Shown here in pieces: positions 38,084-49,026 of a DNA stretch of 64,000 bases. This DNA comes from Pseudarthrobacter sp. Fe7 (GTDB lineage: Bacteria > Actinomycetota > Actinomycetes > Actinomycetales > Micrococcaceae): assembly GCA_024372495.1 (NCBI GenBank), contig CP099977.1, positions 3,162,001 to 3,226,000 of the forward strand, given 5' to 3'. Made by a program: the position numbers and the translations under genes. How positions within the stretch are numbered: position 1 is the first letter of the stretch; each line of letters opens with the position of its first letter. The notes under the pieces were generated by a model, which worked only from the letters and a program-made list of their open reading frames with translations, did no database searches and was not told the DNA's origin.

Positions 38084-39728
38084 ATGCATCCCTTCCGTAA
38101 AAACGCCCGTTCCGGGGAGTCCCGGGAAGGCGTGCCCAGTCTAAGAATGCTGGTTCCTGCCGTGGTGCTGGCCGTCAGCATGCTGACCGCCTTGGGCCTG
38201 GTCGGAGTTCTCGGCAAAACCGCATCGGCTGCTGAACACATGGAGCCTGGCGGCAGCGCAAACCCGGGCGATGACGCCCGGAGCGGTGCTGGCCGACCCG
38301 CCGTCGGTCTCGGCCGGGTCCGATGGCAACCTGGCAGTGACGCTGGAGGCGTCCAAGACGCGTTTCGAACTGTCGGGCCAGCAGATTTGGGGGCAGTCCT
38401 ACAACGGCTCCTTCACGGCGCCGACGATTAATGCCGAGCCGGGACAGACGGTGTCCATTACCCTGCATAATCGTCTGAACGTGGCAACAAACCTTCATTT
38501 CCACGGTCTGCACGTTTCGCCTTCAGGGGACTCTGACAACCCCTCCTTGTGCATCCCTCCCGGGGCGACCTTCACCTACAGGCTGGCTATCCCGGCTGAC
38601 CATCCGCAGGGCACCTACTGGTACCACAGCCACGCCATGTCCACCGAGTGCCCGAAAAATGACATGGCCGGCATGCACAACGGGCATGCCACGACAGGGA
38701 TGGACCCGTCGGGCAACACGAACCCGGCGCCATTCACTCCAGGCGATGTGGAGAACCAGATCTCCGCGGGCCTGTCCGGAGCCCTTGTCATTGGAGACAA
38801 CCGCGCCGGTTTACCCGAGCCCCTGCAAAACGTCGACACCCACACCCTGGTCCTCAAAGACATCCAAACCGACACTTCCGGCGCTATTGTCCAGAACACC
38901 AAGAACACATCCATCGATTCGAACGCCGCCACCACCCGCCTCGTCAACGGCCAGCTCAAGCCAGTCCTGGCAATGCACCCGGGTGAAACCCAGCTCTGGC
39001 GGCTGGTCAACGCCGGCGCCGACATCTTCTACAAACTCCAGCTCGACGGATACCAATTCACCGTCATCGCCGAGGACGGGACCGCCTACCCCCAAAGCGC
39101 AGTCTCCGGCGAGCTCCTGCTTCCGCCCGGCAAACGCTTCGACGTGCTCATCACCGCCGGCCATGCAGGAACCACATCGCTGCGCACGCTCGCCTACAGC
39201 AACGGACCCCAAGGCGACTCCTACCCCGACACCGCACTCATGGACCTCAAAGTCACCGGAGACAGCCAGCCCAATGGGCCGACCCCCGCGGACTTCGGTA
39301 TCCCAGGGGCCCTTCCTGACCTCAGCAGTGCACCGCTCGCCCAGCACAGGAGCATCGAACTTTCCGAAGACCCCACCGCGCCCAACTTCTTCATCAACGG
39401 CCGGCAATTCAGCATGGGCTCCCCTACCTTCGACACCCCGGCAAAACTCGGAACAGTCGAGGAATGGACCATCACCAACACCAGCGGTGAAGACCACCCA
39501 TTCCACATGCACAGCAACGCATTCCAAGTCGCCTCGGTCAACGGAACCCCGGCGCTGTCCCCACACCGGCAGGACACCGTCATCATTCCCCACGCGGTAA
39601 ACGGCACCCCCGGCCGGGTGGTCATCCGCCAACAGTTCTCCGACTACCCCGGCCTGTGGATGTTCCACTGCCACATCGCAGCACACGAAGACCACGGCAT
39701 GATGGGCTACCTCCAGGTCAACCCCTGA
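38084..39728 (+). CDS. Multicopper oxidase (CueO/bilirubin-oxidase type, frameshifted)
   Basis: A secreted copper enzyme of about 548 residues that oxidises Cu(I), Fe(II) or phenols using O2. ATG 38084 starts a signal peptide (LRMLVPAVVLAVSMLTALGL, then AASAAEH-like end). A frame change near 38265 joins it to the mature protein. Copper ligands: LHFHGLHVSP, YWYHSHAMS, HPFHMHSNAFQV and WMFHCHIAAHEDHGM, i.e. all four His-rich segments including HCHxxxH of the T1/T3 sites. It stands between a possible iron box and an iron-box-controlled gene, so it may act as a ferroxidase or in copper tolerance. Confidence 0.85.
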
Positions 39729-39787
39729 CAACAGTCCGCCAGCCCATTCCCGGCAGACCTTTCCGTTCCGCTTCACTGGCGATTTGT

Positions 39788-39806
39788 TTAGGTAAGGCTT
39801 ACCTAA
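39788..39806. promoter_or_regulatory. DtxR/IdeR iron box
   Basis: TTAGGTAAGGCTTACCTAA is a perfect 19-bp palindrome matching the DtxR/IdeR consensus, 14 bp before the start of the adenylation gene. It predicts repression when iron is plentiful. Confidence 0.88.
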
Positions 39807-39819
39807 TAGCATTGGCGGA

Positions 39820-42430
39820 ATGACCGCGCAGCTTGAACTTGCGGGGGTACCTTTCGCTTGGGGGCTGGCGGACTACGGAGATGCCCCTGCCATCATCACC
39901 GACCGGGTGACCCTGACCTACCGCGAACTGGCAGAACGGGTTGAGGCCTTCGCCCGGCAGTTGGGCACAGGGCGGCGGCTGGTGGCCCTTGCGGCGTCCA
40001 ACGACGTCGACTCGCTGGTGGCGTATCTGGCCGCCCTGGTGGGCGGGCACCCGCTCATCCTTCTCCCGGAAGACAAGCCCACAGCCCTGGACTCGCTGGT
40101 AGCCGCGTACGATCCTGACGTCGTCATCCGTCCTGCCAATGGGGAAATCGCACTGGTGGAGCGGCATCAGGGTAGCCGGCACGCGCTGCACCCGGACCTT
40201 GCCCTGCTCCTGAGTACTTCGGGATCGACGGGTTCGCCGAAGCTGGTGCGTCTTTCCCATCGCAACCTCCAAGCGAATGCCGAATCGATTGCCTCGTACC
40301 TGGGCATCACAGCCGGGGACCGGGCCGCCACCACCTTGCCGATGTCCTACTGCTACGGGCTCTCGGTGATCAACAGCCACCTGTTGCGCGGCGCCACGCT
40401 GGTGCTGACCGGACTGTCAGTGGTCGACCCGTGTTTCTGGGAGCTGATCCGGCAGCAGCGCTGCACATCGTTCGCCGCCGTTCCCTACACGTTCGAACTC
40501 CTTGACCGGGTCGGTTTCGGCGACATGGATCTGCCGGACCTGCGCTACATCACCCAGGCCGGCGGGCGCCTCGCCCCCGACCAGGTGCGCCGCTACGCAC
40601 AACTGGGCAGCCTCCGGGGGTGGGACCTGTTTGTCATGTACGGGCAAACCGAGGCGACGGCCCGGATGGCCTACCTGCCTCCGCACCTTGCCGCCGAGCA
40701 TCCGGAAGCCATCGGACTGCCCGTGCCTGGAGGTGCGTTCCGCATCGACCCCGTCGATGGCCTGCACGACGGCGGCGAGCCTGGTGTATACCGGGCCGAA
40801 CGTGATGCTCGGCTACGCAGAAACCCCGGAGGACCTGTCCCGGGGCCGGACCGTCACGGAACTGCGCACCGGCGACTTGGCGCGGAAGAATGCTGCGGGC
40901 CTGTACGAAGTGGTGGGGCGGCGCAGCCGGTTCGTCAAGATCGTGGGCCTGCGCGTTGACCTCGGACAGGTCGAACGCCTCCTTGCGGACCTCGGCGTGG
41001 CCGCGGCCAGCACCGGCACCGACGACCGCCTGGTCGTGGCCGTCGAAGGTGAGCATGACACCCAACTTCTCTCCAAGGTGCTCGCCCAGGGCGTGGGGCT
41101 GCCGCGCACCGCCCTGAGTCTCTACGCGGTCGAGGAACTGCCCCGCCTGGGCGGCGGCAAGCTCGACTACCCTGCCGTCGCCGCCCTCGCCGCTGACAGG
41201 ACGCCAGCGGCCGGAGCCCGTGGGGAGGCGGCCGCCCCAGGGCGAACCCTGTCGGAGGCAAACGACCTGGCATCAACTGGGCCGTCTGACGGCGCCTCCA
41301 GCCGCACTCCAAACACCGTTACGGTGAAGCAGATATTTGAGGACGCCCTTGAGGTTGCCGAGGTAGAGGACACCGACACGTTCGTCTCGCTCGGCGGCGA
41401 CTCGCTCTCCTTCGTAGCCGCCTCCGTCCGGCTGGAACAAGTGCTCGGCCACTTGCCGCCTGACTGGCATCTAACGCCGGTCGGCAGGCTCCAACCGGCA
41501 CCGAAACAGAAGGGCCGGTCCCGCCTATCCGGAATGAAGCGGATGGTCGCGCCAATTGATACGAGCATCGTCCTGCGCGCTGTCGGCATCGTCTTCATCG
41601 TCAGCACGCATATCGGGCTTTTCGAGTGGCAGGGCATGGCCCATGTCCTGATCGCCGCGGCTGGATACAACTTCGCCCGCTTCCAGCTCCCGGGCCAAGG
41701 AGTGCCCCGCCTTCGACGACAACTCGCCAGCGTGGCCCGGATCGTGCTGCCCGCGATGGCGTTCATTGCTTTCGCCTACCTGGTCACCGACCGCTACAGC
41801 CTCGCCAACATCGTGCTCCTCAACGCCATCCTCGGGCCCGTGGAAGTCACCACCCAATGGCATTTCTGGTTCATTGAAGACATTGTTTACATCCTCCTGG
41901 CCATGGCCGCGCTGCTCGCCATCCCCTGGATCCACCGCACCGAGCACCGGTTCCCGTTCCTCTACCCGCTGATACTGTTCGGCGCAGGGCTCCTTACCCG
42001 CTACGAGATCGTGGAACCAGGCGTGCCGCACACCATTCCGGCGCTTTGGCTCTTCGCCCTGGGCTGGGCCGTGGCACGCTCGCGCACCCTCCTGCAGCGC
42101 CTGCTGGTCTCCGCGCTGACAGTCCTGACCATCCCGGGCTTCTTCGACAACGTGCACCGGGAAGCCACAATGATGGCCGGCGTCCTGCTGCTCACCTGGC
42201 TGCCCGCCCTCCCGGTACCGCGTGTCCTGACGCGGCCCGCCGCCATCCTGGCCAGCGCCTCCATGCACATCTACCTCGTGCACTGGCTCGTCTACCCGCC
42301 GCTGGCAGACATCAACCGGCCCCTCGCAGTGGCCGGGTCACTGGCCACCGGGATCGCCTACTGGGCGCTCTGCAACCGGTGCACCAGCACCTTCCACTGG
42401 TTCCGCAACCGCAGCAGGCAGCAGCTGTAA
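39820..42430 (+). CDS. Adenylation, carrier and membrane acyltransferase fusion (frameshifted)
   Basis: About 870 residues in three parts. Residues 1-440 are an AMP-binding adenylation domain: LLLSTSGSTGSPKLVRLSH, MYGQTEATARM, and (after a frame change near 40790) RTGDLARKNAAGLYEVVGRR with LPRLGGGKLDY. Residues 495-570 are an acyl/peptidyl carrier domain with the phosphopantetheine serine in SLGGDSLSFVAASV. Residues 580-870 form about ten membrane helices ending in IYLVHWLVYPP, the acyltransferase-3 pattern. It would activate an acid, load it on its own carrier and pass it to a membrane acceptor. The iron box suggests a siderophore or envelope change in iron shortage. Confidence 0.75.
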
Positions 42431-42590
42431 CAAGGACGGCTGTCGCGCTCGTTCTTATGCCTAACCGAGATTCACGAGCACTCAGATACGTGGCAGTTAC
42501 ATCGTCTTATCGAATCCAGGGCGCGGCCAGCCCTGGTCCGCAGTGAAGCGGGCAGCCAGACATCCAGTAAACCGCGCTGCTGCTGCCTGG

Positions 42591-42621
42591 CAGCGGTGCT
42601 GCCCACAGGGCAGCACCGCTG
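42591..42621. terminator. Bidirectional hairpin terminator
   Basis: CAGCGGTGCTGCC, loop CACAG, GGCAGCACCGCTG: a perfect 13-bp stem between the converging fusion gene and DoxX gene. Confidence 0.75.
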
Positions 42622-42636
42622 CGTTGCCTTGTGGGA

Positions 42637-43208
42637 TTATGCGAGAGCAGCCCGGACCGCTCCCGGGGCGGCAGCCAGTGTTGCGGTCCAGCGGCGCTCT
42701 AAGCCCCAGACCCTTCCCGCGCCCGTTGCTGCCAGCGCAATCATCGCGGCAGCGTAGATGATGTGCTCATCCAGGACTGGGTTGGTTTTGATGGGCAGGG
42801 CAGTGAGCCACATAAGGAGCATCAGCGCCGTGCCGCCCACGGCTGCTGCTCGAAGAGCGACTCCCAGGACGAGTGCTGCTCCGACGAGCAGGAGCCCGAG
42901 CATGAAAGCCGCGTCCACGGCCGGGTTCCCGGCAAGAGGCTGGAACACCCCGGCGAGCGATCCCTTCAGGCTACCTAGATAGCCCGCGGTAGGGGAACCA
43001 CCAGCGAGCCAGCTTTTGGCTGCTGGGGTGGCAAAGCCGAGACCGAACACTTTATCGGCAAAGGCCCACAGGAGGATTGCGCCGAGCAGGATGCGCAGCA
43101 CTGCCAGTGCACGGCCAGCGGCCGCACCCCTGGCAGGTCATGGATTGTGGCGGCGGAAGGTGTGGCAGGACGGGTGGGAACGCTCTGGTCAATGACGTTG
43201 ACGGGCAT
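42637..43208 (-). CDS. DoxX-family membrane protein (frameshifted)
   Basis: About 188 residues. It starts MPVNVIDQSVPTRPATPSAA, changes frame near 43125, and continues into ALAVLRILLGAILLWAFADK with four membrane helices (AAFMLGLLLVGAALVLGVAL, LMLLMWLTALP, and HIIYAAAMIALAATG). DoxX-type proteins join thiol or redox stress modules. A palindromic operator precedes it. Confidence 0.78.
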
Positions 43209-43239
43209 AAGTTTCCTTCAGTGGGTGCAAGTGGTTTCT

Positions 43240-43297
43240 GAATTAGGTCACCAACTTGTTGCCTAATTCCGGGACAGCTTATCGAGTTAGGTGACCC
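43240..43297. promoter_or_regulatory. Palindromic operator region upstream of DoxX
   Basis: GAATTAGG and CCTAATTC flank an inner ACCAA/TTGTT (43240-43269), with a further GTTAGGTGACC half site at 43286-43296. Probably a MarR- or HxlR-type redox operator. Confidence 0.55.
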
Positions 43298-43551
43298 TTA
43301 CCAAAGACTTCGCACTATGTTTCGGCCCTGCGGTCAACCTCGAACGGAATCCTGCACAGGCGCTCGATCCGGCGGACCCACAAGCCGGAAAGTTCACGGC
43401 GCGCCGGCCTGCAGCATTACTGGGGAGGCTTTTCCTTTCGGGCGAACTCCCAGCCTCTGCCCCACCAAATGCCAGCCCCGGTGTGCGACAGTGAGTCCAA
43501 CGCTGGGACGTGGACGATTCGCCGGCCAAACCGTTTAGGGTCGGGGCGGCG

Positions 43552-44819
43552 ATGGAGGAACCAGATCAAGGACTGCACGTGAAACGTTGGCGGGAGTACC
43601 ATTCCGTGAACCGGGCTTGGCGGCGGTCCGGCTTATTGCTGGTCGCAGCCCTGATGCCGCTACTTGCCGGCTGCGAACCAATGTCCCCCACCCCGGCAGC
43701 CTCCACCGATTCAGCCACGACGGCCACGGCACTGCAGTCTTTGGACCCCGGACAGGAAGAGGGCGAAGCGGTGCCGTCTCCGTCCGCCACGGACCAACCT
43801 GCCACCGCGGAAGCCCCTCAGCCCGCGGCAGCACCAAAACGCACGGGGATGCCCGATCACATTTTTGTCGTCAACCTCGAGAATAAAGGCTTTGACACTA
43901 CCTGGGGGGCGACGTCACCGGCACCCTATCTCTCCGGAGCACTCCGCGGACAGGGCGTGCTTTTGGAAAACTACTACGGCATCGCCCATAACTCCCTGCC
44001 GAACTACCTGGCGCAAATCTCCGGCCAACCGCCGAACGCAGCGACCAAACGCGATTGCCACACCTACACCCCCTTCACCGGATCAGGCACCGATGCGCAG
44101 GGCAGGATGCAGGGCGAGGGCTGCGTCTACCCCGCGGAGGTCCCCACGATAGCGGGCCAGCTCAGCGCTGCCGGGAAGACCTGGAAAGGCTACATGGAGG
44201 ACATGACAAGCCCCTGCCAACATCCCACTTTGGGCGCCACGGACAGCCATATGAAAGCGTCATCTTCCAGTGACCAATACGCCACAAGGCACAACCCGTT
44301 CGTCTACTTCCAGTCCATCACCTCATCACCGGACTGCGCGAAAAACGTGGTCAGCCTCGCCGCGCTCCCGCAGGACCTGGCATCGGTAAGCACCACGCCC
44401 AACCTCTCCTACATCACCCCGAACCTGTGCCACGACGGACATGACCACCCCTGCGTCGACGGCAGCGCAGGTGGTCTCGCCAGCTCCGACCAGTGGCTGG
44501 CCCAGCAGGTCCCTCCGATCCTGGACTCGCAGGCCTTCAAACAGGACGGCATGCTGGTAATCACCTTCGACGAGACCGACGGCGGCACGGTCGGGCCACC
44601 GGAGGGCACCACCGGAAGCCCGCCAGGAGGAACAGCAGGTGGCAGAACCGGCGCGCTCGTCATCTCACCTTTCAGCGCCGCAGGGGGTACCTCATTGCAG
44701 CCCTACAACCACTACAGCCTTCTGGCCAGCATCGAAGACTTCCTGGGCCTCCCACGCCTGGGGACCGCCAGCGAGCCCGGCGTGACACCTTTAGCGCCGA
44801 CGTCTACCAGCGCTCCTAA
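43552..44819 (+). CDS. Secreted phosphoesterase (acid phosphatase/PF04185-like) lipoprotein
   Basis: About 420 residues. A lipobox signal (LLLVAALMPLLAGCEPMSPT) is followed by a Pro/Ala linker and the enzyme domain: PDHIFVVNLENKGFDTTWG with the metal-binding ENKGFD, YYGIAHNSLPNYLAQISGQ with the catalytic HNSLPNY, then SYITPNLCHDGHDHPC and GMLVITFDETDGGTV with metal-binding FDE. It ends GALVISPFS and HYSLLASIEDFLGLPRLG; a frame change near 44785 restores the natural end (TFSADVYQRS). It hydrolyses phosphate esters outside the cell. Confidence 0.85.
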
Positions 44820-44922
44820 GCCAGCGTCGCACGAAAGGGGACGGCCGAGGAGAAACCGCGTAAGGAGTGCTTTCGTAATACGTCACGTTTGGTTTGCGTA
44901 ATGACGCCGGGTACCCTCTTCC

Positions 44923-44951
44923 TTAGGCCTGCCTAAGTAAGGCTTACCTGA
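44923..44951. promoter_or_regulatory. Tandem DtxR/IdeR iron boxes before efeU
   Basis: TTAGGCCTGCCTAA overlaps TAAGTAAGGCTTACCTGA, two palindromic iron-box-like sites directly upstream of the efeUOB operon. Confidence 0.75.
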
Positions 44952-44966
44952 GTGAAAGAACTTTCC

Positions 44967-45824
44967 ATGACCGCCAACTTCCTCATCGGCCTGCGCGAAG
45001 GACTCGAAGCCACCCTGGTGGTAGTCCTGCTCTTGGCCTACCTGGCCAAGACGGGCCGGCGCCACCTCATCGCCCGGATCTGGGCAGGTGTCGCCGCTGC
45101 GGTAGCCGTGTCAACCGGCTTCGGCGCGCTCCTCACCTTTGGCCCCAAGGGACTTACCTTCGAGGCACAGGAAGCAATCGGCGGCACCCTCTCCATCCTC
45201 CCCGTCGGCCTGGTCACATGGATGGTCTTCTGGATGGCCCGCACCGCACGGACGCTGGGCAGTGACTTGAAGTCCCGCGTCGACAAGTCTGCCGGCGGTA
45301 CCGGATGGGGCCTTGCCGTCGTTGCTGCCATCGCGGTGGGCCGCGAAGGTCTGGAAACCGCGCTCTTCCTCTGGGCCGCGGCCAAAGCCACGGCCGAATC
45401 CACCCAGCCGCTTGTCGGCGCACTCCTCGGCCTGATTGCCGCGGCCGGCTTCGGCTACCTGCTCCACCGCGGCGTCCTCAAGGTCAACCTCTCCCGCTTC
45501 TTCACCTGGACCGGGGCCGCCCTGGTCATCATCGCCGGCGGCGTCCTGTCCTACGGAATCCACGACCTCCAGGAGGCCGGACTACTTCCGGGGCTGCACT
45601 CCCTGGCCTTCGACATCAGCGGCGCGGTCCCGCCGTCGTCCTGGTACGGCACCCTGCTGAAGGGAACCCTGAACTTCTCCCCCGCCACCACCTGGCTGGA
45701 AGCTTCTGCCTGGCTGCTGTACGTCCTGCCGGTGCTGTTCCTGTACCTGCATACCAACCACAACGCACCACGCAGCCCCGACCCATCCGAGAGGAAAGCC
45801 GCCAAGGCCGTCGCAGCCGCCTAA
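44967..45824 (+). CDS. efeU: Ferrous-iron permease EfeU (FTR1 family)
   Basis: A 285-residue iron permease with seven membrane helices. It carries two REGLE iron-binding motifs: FLIGLREGLEATLVVVLLLA in TM1 and AIAVGREGLETALFLWAA in TM4, as required for iron passage. The start is placed at ATG 44967; GTG 44952 is an in-frame alternative directly at the iron box. First gene of the efeUOB operon: EfeO would bind iron outside, EfeB would extract or oxidise it, and EfeU imports it. Confidence 0.92.
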   Translation: MTANFLIGLREGLEATLVVVLLLAYLAKTGRRHLIARIWAGVAAAVAVSTGFGALLTFGPKGLTFEAQEAIGGTLSILPVGLVTWMVFWMARTARTLGSDLKSRVDKSAGGTGWGLAVVAAIAVGREGLETALFLWAAAKATAESTQPLVGALLGLIAAAGFGYLLHRGVLKVNLSRFFTWTGAALVIIAGGVLSYGIHDLQEAGLLPGLHSLAFDISGAVPPSSWYGTLLKGTLNFSPATTWLEASAWLLYVLPVLFLYLHTNHNAPRSPDPSERKAAKAVAAA

Positions 45825-45856
45825 CTCCCCCATCACCCGCACCCAAAGGAATCCCC

Positions 45857-47053
45857 ATGCCTGGCTTCACCCTGCATAAAAACCCTCCGATGACCCGCAG
45901 TACCAAGCTCGCTTCATTGGCTGCCGCCGTCGTGTCCGTCCCCCTGCTGCTCACCGGCTGCACCGACAACACCAAAGCCGCCGCGAACTCCTCCGGCCCA
46001 ATCGAGGTCGTCAGCTCGAACACCGGCTGCAAAGTCTCCGCCGCCAGCGTGCCCAGCGGGAACCTCACCTTCACGGTCAAGAATGAAGGCACCGAAGTCA
46101 CGGAGTTCTACCTGCTGGCAGCGGACGGCCTGCGGATCCTGGGCGAGGTGGAGAACATCGGCCCCGGTCTGACCCGCAACCTTGTGGTCACCGCACCCGC
46201 CGGCACCTACACCACCGCCTGCAAGCCGGGCATGGAAGGCGACGGGATCAGAGGAGCCCTGGAAGTGACCCAGTCAGGGAAAGAGCCAACGGCGGACGCG
46301 AACTTCCAGCACCTCCTCGACACCGCCACCGGACAGTACGCCTCCTACGTCAAGGACCAGGGCGAACAGCTGCTCACCGGTACCCAGCAGTTCGCCGCAG
46401 CCTTCGCAGCCGGCAACGCTGAGCAGGCACGGCAGTTGTACGCTGCCACCCGGCAGCACTGGGAACGGATCGAGCCCGTCGCCGAGTCCTTCGGAGACCT
46501 GGACCCGCAGGCTCGATGCCCGCGAGGCCGACCTCGAGCCAGGCCAGGAATGGACCGGCTGGCACCGGGCAGAGAAGGATCTCTTCCCGCCAGCCGACTA
46601 CACCGCCATGACGCCGGCCGAACGCTCGGCCATCGCCGACCGCATGGTTTCCGACACCAAGGACCTGGTCGAGCGCAGCCGCACCCTGGAATTTTCCGCC
46701 GACACCCTGGGCAACGGCGCCAAGGGGCTCCTGGACGAAGTGGCCACCCGCAAGGTGACCGGCGAAGAGGAAATCCGGTCCCACACCGATCTTTGGGACT
46801 TCCAGGCGAACATCGACGGCGCACGCATCGCTTTCGAAAGCCTCAAGCCAGCCTTGCTGCAAAAGGACCCGGCCCTGGCCGCCTCGCTCGACGACAAGTT
46901 CGCGGCGCTGCAGGCCGAACTCTCCACCCATAGCCAGGGCGGCGGCTTCACCTATTACGACAAACTCCCCCCGAGCAGGTCCAGCGGCTCGCCTCCCTGG
47001 TGGACGCCCTCGGGGAGCCGCTGTCGAGGCTGACCGCGGCGGTGGTCCTGTGA
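45857..47053 (+). CDS. efeO: EfeO iron-binding lipoprotein (two frame changes)
   Basis: About 398 residues. A lipobox signal (AAAVVSVPLLLTGCTDNT) precedes a cupredoxin-like domain (GCKVSAASVPSGNLTFTVKN, then TYTTACKPGM) and the M75 imelysin-like domain with HWERIEPVAESFG (the HxxE metal motif). Frame changes near 46505 and 46970 are needed: the second stretch has ADLEPGQEWTGWHRAEKDLF, and the end reads EQVQRLASLVDALGEPLSRL. RBS AAAGGAATCCCC precedes ATG 45857. The stop overlaps efeB (GTGA). Confidence 0.88.
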
Positions 47054-48421
47054 CCGGCTGCCCGTTCGGGAGTCACCAGCAGGTGCCTTCAGGACCGAAT
47101 GAATCCGCCCCACCACCATCGGATTCCAAGGGCAGTGAACAGCCAACGGGATCCCGGCTGAGCAGGCGCGGCCTCCTCAGCCTCGCCGGAGTCGGCGGCG
47201 CGGCCGCCGGGCTCGCCGCAGGCTTCCTGGGACACGACACCGTCAAGGCGTCTGCGGCACCCGCGCCGCCTGTCACCGACAACTCCATTGTCCCCTTTCA
47301 CGGAAACCATCAAGCGGGCATCACCACCCCGGCGCAGGACCGTCTACACATGGCAGCGTTCGATGTCACCACCGACAAGCGTGAGGAACTCATCCAGCTG
47401 CTCAAGGACTGGACCGAGGCTGCGGCGGCGCTGACTGAGGGCCAGCCGGCCGGGGCAACCGGGGCCGTGAACGGGCCCTACGGCGCACCGCCGGAAGACA
47501 CCGGCGAGGCCCTGGACCTCAGCGCCGGAAAGCTCACCCTCACCTTCGGATTCGGCGCCAGCCTCTTCGAAAAGGACGGAGCCTGCCCGCTTCGGCCTGG
47601 AAGGCAGGAAACCCGAGGCCCTGATCGACCTCCCGCACTTTCCCGGTGACGACCTTGACCCTGCCCGCAGCGGCGGCGACGTGGTGGTCCAGGCCTGCGC
47701 CGACGACCCCCAGGTGGCAGTCCACGCCATCCGCAACCTAGCAAGGATCGGATTCGGAAAGGTGCGGGTCCGCTGGTCCCAGGCGGGATTCGGCCGAACG
47801 TCCTCCACCTCCCGCGCCCAGCACACTCCACGGAACCTGTTCGGGTTCAAGGACGGCACCAACAACCTCAAGGTCGAGGATGAACAGCTGCTCGACCAAC
47901 ACGTGTGGGCCCAGGCCTCCCGGCCGGAGGACGACTGGATGGCGGGCGGCAGCTATCTGGTGGCGCGCCGGATCCGGATGCACATCGAAACCTGGGACCG
48001 GACGTCACTGGGTGAACAGGAAGGCTTGATCGGCAGGACCAAGGGCACGGGTGCGCCCCTGTCCGGCGGCGAAGAGTTCACCGAGCCGGATTTCGCCCGG
48101 CACGGCAAGGGCGCCAAGCCCCTGGTTCCCGTCGGTTCGCACGTGCGGATGGCGCACCCAAGCCAGAACAGCGGGGTGCGGATGCTGCGCCGCGGCTACA
48201 ACTACACCGACGGGTCCGACGGCGTAGGTCACCTCGATGCCGGCCTGTTCTTCATTGCCTTCGTCACCGACCCCCGGACCCACTACGTCCCCATGCAGCT
48301 GGCCATGGCCAAAGGCGACAAACTGGCCGTGGAGTACCTCAAGCACACCGGCTCCGGCCTTTTCGCCGTCCCCGGCGGCCTGCAGCCAGGTAAATACCTC
48401 GCCGAGGCCCTCTTCACCTAA
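47050..48421 (+). CDS. efeB: EfeB DyP-type heme peroxidase (frameshifted)
   Basis: A Tat-exported dye-decolorising-type peroxidase of about 457 residues. The twin-arginine signal SRRGLLSLAGVGGAAAGLAA follows a polar N-terminus. The heme domain starts HQAGITTPAQDRLHMAAFDV. After a frame change near 47580 it continues GLEGRKPEALIDLPHFPGDD, NLFGFKDGTNNLKVEDEQLL with the catalytic GFKDG, and the distal Arg/proximal His region (RIRMHIETWDRTSLGEQEGL). It is the last gene of efeUOB and would oxidise or release iron for EfeU. Confidence 0.9.
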
Positions 48422-48571
48422 GGCAATTTCCCATCGGAGGGCGTGTAGACCAACGAGTCAAGGTCCTGGCAGAACGTGTCACTCGTGATCCCCGCCACAC
48501 CCGGCCCGCGGCGAGAATAGCATCCGTTAGGTTCGTGCGGCTGGTTTCCTGGCATGGCCAGCAGTCCGTTG

Positions 48572-48856
48572 CTATCGGTGGGCGTAGGTGAGGCAGTCCG
48601 CGTTGTCTTTCCCGGGGCCCACGTGGACTTCGGAGGCCTGGCACATGAGGTGGTCGTTGTGGACGCACTCGACGCGCTGGCAGGCCCCGACGTCGGCCAG
48701 TACCTTGGGAAGTCCCCCGTGGCTTCCGGTCTCAATGAAGGTGGCGCAGTGTGCGTGGTCTTCCCCTCCGCTGACAGTGATAGCAGCGGCATTGCAGTTG
48801 GTGTGGTCGTTGAAGGAACAGCTGGTTACGCTGCAGTCGGCTACGTGCGTTGTCAT
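48572..48856 (-). CDS. DUF1540 Cys-rich protein, two repeats
   Basis: A 94-residue protein with two DUF1540 motifs: CSVTSCSFNDHTNCNAAAI with a later CATF, and CQRVECVHNDHLMCQASEV with a later CLTY. Each repeat has four cysteines for a metal ion, probably zinc. ATG 48856 follows GGAGGATCTGACG. Such proteins are general metal or stress proteins without known function. Between 48422 and 48571 nothing is seen. Confidence 0.82.
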   Translation of the reverse strand: MTTHVADCSVTSCSFNDHTNCNAAAITVSGGEDHAHCATFIETGSHGGLPKVLADVGACQRVECVHNDHLMCQASEVHVGPGKDNADCLTYAHR

Positions 48857-49026
48857 CGTCAGATCCTCCGTACTTCTGCGCCCCGGCTGGGCCGCTTCGT
48901 AGTTCCAAAGGTAAGCCCGCTCCCGAGGATCAAAAAGACCCAATTCTTTGACCTAATTGCGTTCCTTCCGATGGAACAGGTAGCCGCGGCGCGATCGAAA
49001 CTGTTGTCGGCTGATTCCTTGGTGGG

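Noticed and set aside
42591..42621. Perfect 13-bp inverted repeat considered as transposon ends
   Set aside because: Loop is only a few bases and it lies between two converging genes, which fits a bidirectional terminator.
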